The notes under the pieces: model-generated
What the model saw: only the letters and a program-made list of their open reading frames with translations
What the model was told of the DNA's origin: nothing
The model's database searches: none
In this document: positions 8,840 to 18,225 of the stretch, piece by piece
Numbering within the stretch: position 1 is the stretch's first letter
How the letters are laid out: the number at the start of each line of letters is the position of its first letter
Origin: Actinokineospora alba
GTDB lineage: Bacteria; Actinomycetota; Actinomycetes; Mycobacteriales; Pseudonocardiaceae
NCBI RefSeq assembly: GCF_004362515.1
Contig: NZ_SNXU01000001.1
Coordinates: 6,262,001 to 6,326,000 of the forward strand
Length of the DNA stretch: 64,000 nucleotides
Direction of reading: 5' to 3'
Position numbers and translations under genes: made by a program

Positions 8840-8868
8840 AGACCTAGGTCTCAGGACACCTGTACTGT
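8840..8868 (+). promoter_or_regulatory. Promoter/operator candidate of the HSP90-TPR operon
   Basis: A perfect 12-base palindrome AGACCTAGGTCT (8840-8851) sits where a -35 would be, with TACTGT at 8863-8868 as a plausible -10. TGTCAC/GTCAC flank it. The palindrome is a candidate binding site for an unidentified regulator. Confidence 0.35.
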
Positions 8869-8907
8869 CACAGCGCCCGCGCTCCCTATCGCTGTTGAGG
8901 TTCCGTC

Positions 8908-10704
8908 TTGGCCCAGACCTTCGGTGTGAACCTGCGCGGCGTCATCGATCTGCTCAGCCACCACCTCTACAGCAGCCCCCGGGTCTACCTGCGCGAACTG
9001 CTCCAGAACGCGGTCGACGCGGTCACCGCGCGCAGGCTCGCCGACCCCTCGGCGCCCGGTCGGATCCTGATCGAGTCCACCGAGCGGACCGGCAACGGCA
9101 CCCTGCGGATAACGGACACGGGGATCGGCCTCGACGAGTCCGAGGTGCACTCCCTGCTGTCCACCCTGGGCGGCACGTCCAAGCGCGACGAGCTCGGGTT
9201 CGCCCGGCAGGACTTCCTCGGGCAGTTCGGCGTGGGGCTGCTGTCCTGTTTCCTGGTCGCCGACGAGGTGCGGCTGGTGAGCCGTTCGGCCAACGGCAGC
9301 CCGGCGGTGCGCTGGGTCGCCCACGGCGACGGCACCTACGAGGTCGAGGTCGACGACACCGCCCGCGCCGAGGTCGGCACGACGGTGGAGCTGGTCCCCC
9401 GGCGCGACTGCGACCACTGGGCCGAGTACGACACGGTGGCGATGCTGGCCGCCGAGTTCGGGTCGCTGCTGCCGGTGGAGGTCCGGGTCGCCGGGCCGAA
9501 CGGGCAGGTGCTGGTCACCGAGGACGAGCTGCCGTGGACCCGCCGCAAGGACGAGTCGGTCGCCCAGCACCACGAGCGGCTGGCCGAGTACTGCCGCGAG
9601 ACGATGGGCTTCGAGCCGTTCGACGTGGTGCCGCTGGAGTTCGGCGCGGTCGGGCTGACCGGGGCGGCGTTCGTGCTGCCCGCGGGCGCCAACCCGGGGA
9701 CCCGGCAGGCGCACCGGGTGTACCTCAAGCGGATGCTCGTGGGCACGTCGATCGAGGGCCTGCTGCCCGACTGGGCGTACTTCGTCCGGTGCGTGGTCGA
9801 CACGTCGGCGCTGCGCCCGACAGCGAGCCGCGAGTCCCTCTATGAGGACGAGACGCTCCTCGCCGTGCGCGACGCGCTGGGCACGCGGCTGCGTGACTGG
9901 CTGCTGCGGCTGGACGCGACCGAGCCAGAGCGGGCGGGCGCGATGCTCGCCGCGCACCAGCTCGGCATCAAGTCCGTCGCGCTGATCGACGACGAGCTGC
10001 TGCGCCTGGCCGAGCGCTGGGTGCCGTTCGAGACGACCCGCGGCACGATGCCGCTGCGCCAGTTCCGCCGCGGCCACGCCACGGTGCTCTACACCCCCGA
10101 CGTCGACGAGTTCCGCCAGCTCGCGCCGGTGGCCCGCGCCCAGGGCATCGGCCTGGTCAACGCCGGCTACGCCTACGACACGGAGCTGCTCAAGCGCCTG
10201 GCCACCCTCGACGGCGCCAACACCGCCCGCCGGGTGGAGCCCTCGGAGCTGCTGGCCGCCCTCGGCCGCCCCAGCGCCCAGGTCGCGGCGGCGATGAAGC
10301 GGACCATGTCGGTGGCGGCCAAGGTCCTCGACAGCCACGACTGCGAACCCATGCTGCGCGACTTCGACCCGGTGTCGCTGCCCGCGCTGCTGGTGGCCGA
10401 CGCGGGAGGAGCGCGCAGGCGCGACGCCGCCGACGCCCGGGAGACCGCCGACCCGCTGTGGCAGGACCTGCTCGGCAGGCTGGTGGACGCCGACTCGGGC
10501 GCGGCCCAGCAGTTGGTCTTGAACACGCGCAACCCGCTGGTGGCCCGCCTGGCAGGCATCGACGACCCGACGCTGCTGGAAACGGCCGTGCTCGCGTTGT
10601 ATGTCCACGCCGTGCTGCAGTCGCACCGCCCGCTGCGCCCCAAGGACACCGCGACGCTCAACGGGTCCTTCCTGGACTTGCTGGACCGCGCGATCGGCGA
10701 CTGA
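8908..10704 (+). CDS. HSP90-family (HtpG-like) ATPase/chaperone
   Basis: A 598-aa divergent HSP90 protein. The GHKL ATP pocket is complete: Glu30 and Asn34 in ELLQNAVDAV, Asp70 in DTGIG, and GQFGVG at 105-110. The middle domain keeps the catalytic arginine loop (RCVVDTSALRPTASRES near residues 295-315), and the C-terminal dimerisation domain includes LVLNTRNPLVARL. It starts at TTG 8908 after GAGG. It is somewhat shorter than classical HtpG and is followed 10 bases later by a 932-aa TPR gene. HSP90s commonly work with TPR co-chaperones in eukaryotes, so a chaperone/co-chaperone module is a fair inference; the client is unknown. Confidence 0.9.
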   Translation: MAQTFGVNLRGVIDLLSHHLYSSPRVYLRELLQNAVDAVTARRLADPSAPGRILIESTERTGNGTLRITDTGIGLDESEVHSLLSTLGGTSKRDELGFARQDFLGQFGVGLLSCFLVADEVRLVSRSANGSPAVRWVAHGDGTYEVEVDDTARAEVGTTVELVPRRDCDHWAEYDTVAMLAAEFGSLLPVEVRVAGPNGQVLVTEDELPWTRRKDESVAQHHERLAEYCRETMGFEPFDVVPLEFGAVGLTGAAFVLPAGANPGTRQAHRVYLKRMLVGTSIEGLLPDWAYFVRCVVDTSALRPTASRESLYEDETLLAVRDALGTRLRDWLLRLDATEPERAGAMLAAHQLGIKSVALIDDELLRLAERWVPFETTRGTMPLRQFRRGHATVLYTPDVDEFRQLAPVARAQGIGLVNAGYAYDTELLKRLATLDGANTARRVEPSELLAALGRPSAQVAAAMKRTMSVAAKVLDSHDCEPMLRDFDPVSLPALLVADAGGARRRDAADARETADPLWQDLLGRLVDADSGAAQQLVLNTRNPLVARLAGIDDPTLLETAVLALYVHAVLQSHRPLRPKDTATLNGSFLDLLDRAIGD

Positions 10705-10713
10705 GAGCAGAAT

Positions 10714-13512
10714 ATGTCCACGTCAGAGCCCGATGAGTCGCGTGACCGTGTCGCCCACATGGTGCACTCGACCGAGTCCATGCCCGCGGGCCAGGCCAAG
10801 TGCGAGGCGCTGGAGCGGGCGGCGCGCGCGGCCGACGCGGCGGGCTTCACCGACTACGCCGTCGCCGCCCGGCTGATCCTGGTCAACGCCTACCGGGAGA
10901 TCCGCCGCTACGACCTGATGCTGACCCCGTTCGCCTGGCTGCGCACCACCGAGCGGCTGCACCCGGAGAGCTTCGACGAGTGGGCGCTGCACCAGTTCAA
11001 CTGGATGCACAAGTGGCTGCCGACCGGGCTGCTCGGCGATCCCCGGTTCAGCCTGGAGCAGATCGGCTCCGTGGTGGAGGAACTGGCCGAGCGCTACCGG
11101 CAGCAGGGTTATTCGCTGCACCCGGTGCACGACAAGCTGCGCGCGATCGCCCACCACATCGGCGACACCGAGGCGGCCGACGCGCACTTCGCCGCGTGGC
11201 GGGCCGCGGAGCCGGACGAGATGAGCGACTGCGCGGCGTGCGTCGTGGACAGTCAGGTCGGGTACTTCGTGTCCCGCAAGCGGTTCGCCGAGGCCATCGA
11301 CGCGGCCCGCTCGGTGTTGACGGAGCCGTCGGACTGCGCCGAGCAGCCGCACGGGGTGATGGCGTCGCTGCTGGAGGCGTACCTCGCCACCGGCAGGCTC
11401 GACGAGGCCGCCCGCGCGCACCTGGTGTCGTACCGGGTGGTGCGTGACACCCCGCAGGCGCGGTCGGCGCTGCACGCGCACCTGCGGTTCTGCGCGTTGA
11501 CCGGCAACGCCGCGCGCGGGCTGGAGATCCTGACCCGCAACCTCGACGTGCTCGCCGACGCGCCCAGCCCGAAGGTGCGACAGGACTTCGCGGCCGCCGC
11601 CGCCCTGCTGCTGAGCCGCGTGCCCGACCGCGCGGACCGGATGTTCCGGGTCGGCGACAGCGCGCTCACCGGTGAGGAACTGTGGGCGCACTGCGTCGAC
11701 ACGGCGCGGAGCACGGCCAAGAAGTTCGACGAGCGCAACGGCACCGACGCGGCGAGCAGGCGGGTCGAGGAGACCCTGGCGCTGCCCGACGCTCAGCCGA
11801 TCGTGCTCGCCGTGCCGGGAACCGTTGTCCCGCTTAGGGATTCCGAGCCGGTGGACCTGGCCGACCCGGTGGACGTCGCCGAGCGCGCGTGCGCCGCGAT
11901 GGACGGCGGCGGACTGTTCACCGGGGCCCGACTGCTGGCCGCGCTGCCCGCCGACCTCGACGGACTGCTGCCCGACGGGCTCGCAGCCCGGGTCGCCGTG
12001 CACCGCACCTGGCTCGCGCGACGGGCCACACCCGAGGAGCTGATCGACAGCCTCAACGGCATCCTCGTCCGGCTCACCGCCGCCGGCGAGGACGCGGCGG
12101 CAGCCCGGCTGCACTCGTTCCTCGCCGACCTGCTCAGTTCGGTCGAACGCCCGGACGACGCCGCCTCGCACGCGGCCCTGGCGCTGGAGATCGCGCACCG
12201 CGCGGGCGACCCGATCGGCGTCATGCGCGCCCACCTGGCGACGGCGGATCTGCTCGCCGAGACCGACCCGGACCGCGCGGCGTCCGAAGTGGACGAAGCG
12301 GAGCGGATCGCGGTCGAGTCGGCACCCAACCGGCTCGGCGGGGTCCGCAAGGCGCGCGCGGAACTGTTGGAGCGCAAGGGAGATCTCGAAGGCTCGCTGA
12401 AGATCATCGAAGCGTTGGCGGCCGACTCCGAGCGGTGGCCGGAGTCGACCCGGCTCGCGGTGAGCGGCCACCGGGCCCGGCTGCTGGCCAATCTCGGGCG
12501 GGTCGAGGAGTCGGTGGAACAGTTCGCGCACTTCGTCGAGGTGGCGCGCACGTACCCGGGTCCGTGGGTGGCCGAGGCGCTGATGCAGTCGGCGAGCCTG
12601 CTCGACCAGACCGACCTCGCGGGGTCACACCTGCCGGTCCTGATCGACGCGGTCGCGGCGGCCAGGACGTACCTGACCCCGGGCGCGGTCGGCCAGGCGT
12701 GCCTACACCTCTCGGCCGGGTACCTGGCGGCCGGTCGAGACGTCGAGGCGGCGGAGACCCTGGAGGAAGCGCTGCGGCTGATGCCCACGGCGTTCGTCGG
12801 CCCGGTCGCGGACATCCACTACCGGCTGGCCCTGGCCTGCCGAAACCTCGGCGAGTTCGACGGCGCCGCCAACCACTTCGACGCGGTCCTGGCCACGGCG
12901 GACGACGGCGACCACGGCCTGCGCGCCCACGTCCTGTTCCAACTCGGCGACGCGCGGCTGGAACTCGGGGACTACCCGGGGGCGGCGGCGTCCTTCCGCG
13001 AGTCGGCGGCGACGTGGCAGATAGCGGACAACCCGGTGGCGGCGGCGGAGTCGTTGGTCAAGCTCGCGCACGCGGCGGGGCTGGACGACCTGCAGGCGGG
13101 ATTGCTGGCGTTGGACGAAGCGGCCGACTTGCTCCCGGACGACTCGGTGCCGGGGGCGCTGGACCAGCAGGCGGATGTGATCGGGTTCCGGGTGGCGTTG
13201 CTGGCGCACCACCAGCGGTTCGCCGAGGCGCTGGAAGTCAACCAGCGCACGGAGGAGTACGCGGTCCGGCTGGGAAACAGCGAGTGGCACGCCTTCCTGG
13301 CGGGCCGCGCGGCCCGGCTGCGGTTGGACCTCGGGCAACTCGCGGCGGCCGAGTCGGACGCCCGGCGGGCGGCGGCGTTGCTGACCGCCGATGCCGGGGA
13401 CGCGACGGTCGGGGCGGTGTTGGGGACGTTGGCTCGGACGTTGGAGGAGCAGGCGAAACCGGTGGACACCGATCCCCTGGTCCGCGAACTCACCGACCGG
13501 TTGTCCCACTAG
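10714..13512 (+). CDS. Large tetratricopeptide-repeat protein linked to HSP90-like gene
   Basis: A 932-aa soluble, entirely helical protein with no signal peptide or membrane helix. TPR-like A/G/Y/A patterns recur throughout, clearest in the C-terminal half (for example GRVEESVEQFAHFVEVA near residue 595, RDVEAAETLEEALRLMP near 675, GEFDGAANHFDAVLA near 710, GDYPGAAASFRESAATW near 750). No catalytic domain is recognisable. It is 10 bases after the HSP90 gene, so certainly co-transcribed. The likely role is an HSP90 adaptor or scaffold; no carboxylate-clamp test is possible by eye. Codon use matches its neighbours. Confidence 0.85.
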   Translation: MSTSEPDESRDRVAHMVHSTESMPAGQAKCEALERAARAADAAGFTDYAVAARLILVNAYREIRRYDLMLTPFAWLRTTERLHPESFDEWALHQFNWMHKWLPTGLLGDPRFSLEQIGSVVEELAERYRQQGYSLHPVHDKLRAIAHHIGDTEAADAHFAAWRAAEPDEMSDCAACVVDSQVGYFVSRKRFAEAIDAARSVLTEPSDCAEQPHGVMASLLEAYLATGRLDEAARAHLVSYRVVRDTPQARSALHAHLRFCALTGNAARGLEILTRNLDVLADAPSPKVRQDFAAAAALLLSRVPDRADRMFRVGDSALTGEELWAHCVDTARSTAKKFDERNGTDAASRRVEETLALPDAQPIVLAVPGTVVPLRDSEPVDLADPVDVAERACAAMDGGGLFTGARLLAALPADLDGLLPDGLAARVAVHRTWLARRATPEELIDSLNGILVRLTAAGEDAAAARLHSFLADLLSSVERPDDAASHAALALEIAHRAGDPIGVMRAHLATADLLAETDPDRAASEVDEAERIAVESAPNRLGGVRKARAELLERKGDLEGSLKIIEALAADSERWPESTRLAVSGHRARLLANLGRVEESVEQFAHFVEVARTYPGPWVAEALMQSASLLDQTDLAGSHLPVLIDAVAAARTYLTPGAVGQACLHLSAGYLAAGRDVEAAETLEEALRLMPTAFVGPVADIHYRLALACRNLGEFDGAANHFDAVLATADDGDHGLRAHVLFQLGDARLELGDYPGAAASFRESAATWQIADNPVAAAESLVKLAHAAGLDDLQAGLLALDEAADLLPDDSVPGALDQQADVIGFRVALLAHHQRFAEALEVNQRTEEYAVRLGNSEWHAFLAGRAARLRLDLGQLAAAESDARRAAALLTADAGDATVGAVLGTLARTLEEQAKPVDTDPLVRELTDRLSH

Positions 13513-13590
13513 GGATCTCGCGGGACACCCGCACGGCGGCACTGTCCGCCCACCGCCACCTGGACCCCGACGGCCGCCGCCGGTACTCGT

Positions 13591-14247
13591 TCAGTCCCCC
13601 ACCCGGCCGGTGTCGTACGCCCACATCGCGATCTCGACCCTGTTTCGGGCGCCGATTTTGGTCAGCAGGCTGGCGACGTGGGTCTTGGCGGTCGTCAAGC
13701 CGATGAACAGCTCGGCGGCGATCTCGGCGTTCGTGCGGCCACGGGCGACCAGCGTCAGCACCTCTTCCTCGCGTTCGGTGAGCCGCTCGATCGGTTGGGT
13801 CCGTCGGCTCGACGGTTTCCTGGCGGCGAGGGTGGCCAGCAGCCGCCGGGTGATGTTCGGCGCGATCAGGGCATCGCCGACGGCGGCGGCATGGACGGCC
13901 TGGACGAGCAGCTCCGGCCCGGCGTCCTTGAGCAGAAAGCCTCGGGCGCCTGCCCGGAGCGCGCCCTGGACGTACTCGTCGAGGTCGAAGGTCGTGATCA
14001 CCACTACCGCGATCGGGTCCGGGACGCCCCGCCCGGCGAGGAGCTCGGTCACCTCGATGCCGTCGAGCCCTGGCATCCGGATGTCGACCAGGCACACGTC
14101 GGGACGGAGCCGATGCGCCAGCTCGACCGCGGCGTGGCCGTCGGCGGCCTGGCCGACGACCTCGATGTCGGGCTGCGCGTCAAGGATCATCGACAGGCCG
14201 GTGCGCACCAGATCTTGGTCGTCGGCCACCAGCACGCGCACCGTCAT
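13591..14247 (-). CDS. NarL/LuxR-family response regulator
   Basis: A 218-aa response regulator. The receiver domain has the acidic pair Asp9-Asp10, phosphoacceptor Asp55 (VCLVDIRMPG) and Lys in LLKDAG. The C-terminal LuxR-type HTH (LTEREEEVLTLVARGRTNAEIA) binds DNA. Its ATG overlaps the stop of the histidine kinase gene by four bases, so the two form one unit. The target is not evident; the neighbouring DUF6326 gene is divergent from the kinase and is a candidate. Confidence 0.95.
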   Translation of the reverse strand: MTVRVLVADDQDLVRTGLSMILDAQPDIEVVGQAADGHAAVELAHRLRPDVCLVDIRMPGLDGIEVTELLAGRGVPDPIAVVVITTFDLDEYVQGALRAGARGFLLKDAGPELLVQAVHAAAVGDALIAPNITRRLLATLAARKPSSRRTQPIERLTEREEEVLTLVARGRTNAEIAAELFIGLTTAKTHVASLLTKIGARNRVEIAMWAYDTGRVGD

Positions 14248-15386
14248 CGGCGTACCTTAGTCGGCAGTTCGGCGTCGACCGCCCACCCGCCCTCGGGCGC
14301 AGGCCCGGCACGCAGCGTGCCGCCGAGCAGCTGCACGCGCTCGGTCATCCCCAGCAGCCCGAAGCCATGGTTCACCGACCGTGCCGGGTCGATCTGTCCG
14401 TCGTCGGTCACGCGTAGTCGCAGCTTTCCTCCACCCTCGACGACCCGGATCTCCACACGCGAGGCGTTGCGGGCGTGCCGCAGGGCGTTGGTCAGCGCCT
14501 CTTGCGCCAGCCGGTAGACCGCCGTGTCGACCTGGAGCGGAAGTTCGTCCAGGTCACCCGGCACCTCCACGTCGACGACCGGCACCGGGTCGCGGCGGGC
14601 GAGGGACACCAGGTCGGCAACGCCGGGCTGGGGGGCGTACTCCGCCGGCGCTCCGTCGCGCAGCACCCGGACCATCGCCCGCATCTCCGCGAGCGTCCGC
14701 GACGCTTCCCCTTCGATGGCCGCCAGCACCTCGAGCGCCGCCTCAGGTCGCTGCCCGGCCATCGCCCGGCCCGCCTGCGCCTGCACAGCGATCGCCGAGA
14801 CGTGGTGGGCGACCATGTCGTGCAGCTCGCGCGCGAGGCCGACCCGCTCCTGGCTGCGGATCTGGTCCGACGCCCGGCGCCAACTCTCGGCGCGGTAGCG
14901 GAACGCCGCTCCGCCCGCCGCCGCCGCCACCAGGACGGCGAACCCGCCAAAGAGCTCGGTCGGCCCGGCGTAGTCGGTCGCAATGCTGAATACCGCAGCC
15001 GCCGCCACCACCGCCAGCCCGATCACGATCTCGCGCCCTGAGCCCCAGCGGACCAGCGCGTAGACGAGCACCAGGAGGTAGACCATCGTGTTCAGGCCCA
15101 CGTTCGGGACCCCGCCCAGCAGGCTCGCCAGTCCCAACGCCATGCCGGTGCCGAAGCCCACCACGACACAGGCCAACGGGTGGGTACGCCGCCACAGCAG
15201 CACCGGCGCGAGTCCGACCGCCACGATCGTCGCGAACGGCCGCCAGGCGACGTCGTCCCGAAGGACTCCCTCGAGCAGCGCCGTCACCATCGACACCCCG
15301 ACCAGCACCCAGTCGCGCCACACCCGTTCGGGAACGTCCGTGGCGCGGGGCTCGGCCCACAGCGAGCGCAGGGCGGTGGTGATCAC
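14244..15386 (-). CDS. Sensor histidine kinase, HisKA_3/NarX-like
   Basis: A 380-aa membrane kinase. Hydrophobic segments fill residues 27-165 (about five to six helices), with no extracellular sensor domain, so it is an intramembrane-sensing type. The dimerisation/phosphoacceptor motif ERVGLARELHDMVAHHVS gives His189. The HATPase_c domain has the N-box QEALTNALRHA and the G-box GFGLLGMTERV. This architecture is typical of actinobacterial envelope-stress or antibiotic-sensing kinases. It is divergent from the DUF6326 gene with a 161-base gap. Confidence 0.93.
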   Translation of the reverse strand: MITTALRSLWAEPRATDVPERVWRDWVLVGVSMVTALLEGVLRDDVAWRPFATIVAVGLAPVLLWRRTHPLACVVVGFGTGMALGLASLLGGVPNVGLNTMVYLLVLVYALVRWGSGREIVIGLAVVAAAAVFSIATDYAGPTELFGGFAVLVAAAAGGAAFRYRAESWRRASDQIRSQERVGLARELHDMVAHHVSAIAVQAQAGRAMAGQRPEAALEVLAAIEGEASRTLAEMRAMVRVLRDGAPAEYAPQPGVADLVSLARRDPVPVVDVEVPGDLDELPLQVDTAVYRLAQEALTNALRHARNASRVEIRVVEGGGKLRLRVTDDGQIDPARSVNHGFGLLGMTERVQLLGGTLRAGPAPEGGWAVDAELPTKVRR

Positions 15387-15547
15387 ACATCGAGTCTAGG
15401 GACCGCCGAGGCGTCGGGGACCGACCGAAAGAACGAGACGCCGCTCCTCCCACCGAACGAGGCGGGTCCGGCCTCGACGCCGATGTGCCCGCCGCCGGGC
15501 TCAGCGATCGTTGACCTACCGATCCTCACCACAACAACGGAGCCAGG

Positions 15548-16024
15548 ATGAAAACACGTCAACCCACCGCCACCACACTGGAAGACCAGCCGATCCCGGT
15601 GAGGGCCAAGCTCGCCGCATTGTGGACAGGCGTCATGTTCCTGTACGCCTATGTGGACATTCTCGCCTTCTTCAAGCCGGGCGTCATCGATGACATCCTG
15701 GCCGGCGTCGTCTTCGAGTTCGACATCAGCCAGACGTTGTTCGTCACCTTCCTCGCGCTCATGGCGATCCCGATCCTCATGGTCGTACTGTCGATGACGC
15801 TGCCCGCCCGGGCGAACCGCGTCACGAACCTCGTCGTGGCCTCGGTACAGGTCCCCTTCGCCGCATTCAACGCGGTGGGCGAGTCCTGGAGGTACTTCTA
15901 CGGCCTTGGCGTCGTACTGGAAGTGATCCTTCTCGCCCTCATCCTGCGGTACGCCTGGACCTGGCCCCGCACCGCACCGTCGGCGACCAGCCCGGACCGT
16001 GAAACCGTTCGCGCCCAGCAGTAA
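15548..16024 (+). CDS. DUF6326-type integral membrane protein
   Basis: A 158-aa protein with four predicted helices (about residues 25-45, 62-85, 95-112, 117-138) and short charged tails; it looks like a DUF6326 family member. Function of the family is not established. ATG 15548 has GGAGCCAGG upstream, and a TTGACC hexamer at 15511 is a possible -35. It lies divergent to a membrane histidine kinase and may be its target by analogy with other small-kinase/membrane-protein pairs. Confidence 0.65.
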   Translation: MKTRQPTATTLEDQPIPVRAKLAALWTGVMFLYAYVDILAFFKPGVIDDILAGVVFEFDISQTLFVTFLALMAIPILMVVLSMTLPARANRVTNLVVASVQVPFAAFNAVGESWRYFYGLGVVLEVILLALILRYAWTWPRTAPSATSPDRETVRAQQ

Positions 16025-16063
16025 GCGTGAACCCGACGGCGACAAGACCGCCGTGTGGCCGCG

Positions 16064-16735
16064 TTACTTGGCGTGTTGTCGGCGGACTATCTCGGTGATC
16101 CAGCTCGGTGCGAACGGGGACGTGCAGCCCGGTGGTGTCGGGTAGTCCTTGAGCACCTGCAGGCGCTCCCCGATCTCGATCGCACGCGCGCGGTGCTCGG
16201 CGTGGTCGATGCCGATTTGGGCCAGGCAGTGGTTCATCGCCCACTGCAGCCGATCCGGGGCGTCCTTCATCTGCGCCTCGATGGTGTCGAGCAGTCCGGC
16301 GAGGTCCAGGCCCTCAGGCTTCTTCGCGACCCGGTCGGTCGTCAGCGCCCAGCCCGCGCTCGCGACCACCGGGTCCGGGTCGGCGAACCAGGCCAGGCGC
16401 AGGGCTTCCGCGTGTGGGCTCTTCTTCACCACGTAGCTCACGAGCCAGTCGTGCACCTTGGGGACGCGTGCCTCGCGCAGCATGGCGTCCAACTCGTTGC
16501 ACTCGAAGGACTTCGGGCGGCAGATCAGGATGGCCACCAGCCTCGCCGCGGTGTCACCTGTCCCCCACAGTGCGCGAGCGAGTTCCTGTTGCGTCTTCAA
16601 TCGCTTCGCGAGGGCGCGCAGCTTGGTGAGGTTCACCCCGTGATCGTCGCCGTGTCTCTCGTTGACCGCGCGCATCTTCGGGTCCTCGAGCGCGGCCAAC
16701 TCGGCCATGACCTCGGCCACCGTCGTCTCAGTCAC
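16064..16735 (-). CDS. AlkD-like DNA alkylation repair family protein (second copy)
   Basis: A 223-aa helical HEAT-repeat protein with AlkD-family features: KMRAVNERHG near residue 20, the LTKLRALAKRL helix and DRLQWAMNHCLAQIG near residue 165. It is a distant relative of the 1642-2316 protein and belongs to a separate subgroup whose glycosylase activity is unproven. Starts at GTG 16735. It is monocistronic, between DUF6326 and the NmrA-like gene. Confidence 0.75.
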   Translation of the reverse strand: MTETTVAEVMAELAALEDPKMRAVNERHGDDHGVNLTKLRALAKRLKTQQELARALWGTGDTAARLVAILICRPKSFECNELDAMLREARVPKVHDWLVSYVVKKSPHAEALRLAWFADPDPVVASAGWALTTDRVAKKPEGLDLAGLLDTIEAQMKDAPDRLQWAMNHCLAQIGIDHAEHRARAIEIGERLQVLKDYPTPPGCTSPFAPSWITEIVRRQHAK

Positions 16736-16775
16736 TCAGCCTCCCGCGTCCCCGTGAGACGTTAGCTCCCGCGAC

Positions 16776-17468
16776 TCATGGCTGCCTGTCCGCGTACGCG
16801 AGGGCCGAGGGGGTCAGCCTGCCGACGATGGCCGGGGCCTCGTGGACGAGGGCGTCGTTCTCCACCGCCTCGACCATGAACCGGGCGTAGTCCACGCGGC
16901 GAGTCCGGTTGCTTGCCAGGATCGGGTCGCCGACGTGTCTGCTCCACACCGGGAGGCCCTGGCTCTCACCGTCCTCCAGGTCACTGCCCCGCACGACCGT
17001 CCACCTGGTGTCACTGGCGAAAACCCGCTCGCACGCCTCCACCTGGTCGTCCACGTCGACGAGCCGGATGAGCTTCGCCAGCCTGGTGAACACGGCCGCG
17101 TACAGCTTGAACGTCCAGGGGTACACGTCCTTCCCGTCGCGGGTGATGTGCCAGCCGCAGGAGAACACCAGCCGGGCGCCCGGGGCGTGGTCGAGCACCG
17201 CCTGCGCCGTGCCGGTGGCGAGGTGGTTCATCCCCCACGGCACCAGGACCGTGAGCACGGCGTCGCATCCGCTCACCGCTCGGGCTATGACGGCGCGGTC
17301 GTTCGTCGCGCCGGGGATCACCATGATGCGCCCCTCGAACTCGGCGAGCTTGGGCACGCTCTTCTCCCGGCACACGCCCACGACCTCGTACCCGCGCTCC
17401 AGCGCGTGCCGCACCAGGTGGCGGCCGAGCTTCCCGGACGCACCGACGACGCACATCTTCCGACCCAT
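16776..17468 (-). CDS. NAD(P)H-binding NmrA-like oxidoreductase
   Basis: A 230-aa Rossmann protein of the NAD(P)-binding/NmrA atypical SDR group. The dinucleotide motif is VVGASGKLGRHLV at the N-terminus; the classical YxxxK pair is absent, so sensing or an atypical reductase role is possible. It is divergent from a TetR gene and two operator-like dyads occupy the 84-base gap, so it is very probably repressed by that TetR. Confidence 0.8.
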   Translation of the reverse strand: MGRKMCVVGASGKLGRHLVRHALERGYEVVGVCREKSVPKLAEFEGRIMVIPGATNDRAVIARAVSGCDAVLTVLVPWGMNHLATGTAQAVLDHAPGARLVFSCGWHITRDGKDVYPWTFKLYAAVFTRLAKLIRLVDVDDQVEACERVFASDTRWTVVRGSDLEDGESQGLPVWSRHVGDPILASNRTRRVDYARFMVEAVENDALVHEAPAIVGRLTPSALAYADRQP

Positions 17469-17491
17469 GGCCGCTCCTCGACTCGCCTCGA

Positions 17492-17524
17492 CTTACAGCG
17501 TAAGGCTGTACCTTGCAGTGTAAG
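17492..17524. promoter_or_regulatory. Twin TetR operators in the nmrA-tetR gap
   Basis: CTTACAGCGTAAG (17492-17504) is a perfect CTTAC-N3-GTAAG dyad; CTTGCAGTGTAAG (17512-17524) is the same with one change. Centres are 20 bases apart, about two helical turns, placing two dimers on one DNA face in the divergent promoter. Confidence 0.65.
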
Positions 17525-17552
17525 GTTGTCAAGCCGTCAGACAGGAGCTTTC

Positions 17553-18203
17553 GTGGCCACCGACCAGCCTCGCCGGGCGCTCAGCAAGGAGTTGGTGCTG
17601 CGCACCGCGGTCGCGCTGGCCGACGAGACCGGCACCGGGGTGCCGAGCATGCGCAAGCTCGCCGACCGGCTCGGCGTCGAGGCGATGTCGCTGTACCACC
17701 ACTTCCGCAAGAAGGACCTGATCCTCGACGGCATGGTCGACCTGGTCTTCGCCGAGATCGACCTGCCCACCGCCGACGTCGACTGGCGGCCCGCCATGCG
17801 CGCCCGCGCGTCCTCGATGCGCGACGCGCTGATCCGCCACCCCTGGGCCATCGGCCTCATGGACTCGCGGACGAGCCCCGGCTACGCGACCCTGCGCCAC
17901 CACGACGCGGTGATCGGCTGCCTGCGGTCCGGGGGTTTCTCGATCACCGGTGCCGTGCACGCGTTCTCGGTGCTGGACAGCTACATCTACGGGTTCACGC
18001 TCCAGCAGCTCAGCCTGCCCGCCAAGTCGTCCGCCGAACTCGACGACATGGCGGGCTCGGTCCTGAAAGAGCTGCCCGACAACGAGTTTCCGCATCTCGC
18101 CGAGCTGATCGTCAACCGCCCCAAGGAACCCGCGTACACCGAGGAGTTCCACATCGGACTCGACCTGATCCTCGACGGACTGGGGCGCGCGGCCTGGCGG
18201 TGA
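17553..18203 (+). CDS. TetR-family transcriptional regulator (TetR_C_1 type)
   Basis: A 216-aa TetR protein: N-terminal HTH (VPSMRKLADRLGVEAMSLYHHFRKK) and a ligand domain of the TetR class I C-terminal kind. GTG 17553 is chosen because AGGAG lies five bases upstream and the TetR fold starts here; the same frame is open far upstream but carries only shadow sequence. It faces the NmrA-like oxidoreductase across twin operators and is likely to repress both genes. Confidence 0.92.
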   Translation: MATDQPRRALSKELVLRTAVALADETGTGVPSMRKLADRLGVEAMSLYHHFRKKDLILDGMVDLVFAEIDLPTADVDWRPAMRARASSMRDALIRHPWAIGLMDSRTSPGYATLRHHDAVIGCLRSGGFSITGAVHAFSVLDSYIYGFTLQQLSLPAKSSAELDDMAGSVLKELPDNEFPHLAELIVNRPKEPAYTEEFHIGLDLILDGLGRAAWR

Positions 18204-18225
18204 TTCGGCTCGGCGCGTTCGAGGG

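Noticed and set aside
8701..8860. Phe-rich leader peptide or T-box before pheS
   Set aside because: No Phe-codon cluster, no T-box core sequence and no terminator/antiterminator pair could be found on the minus strand.
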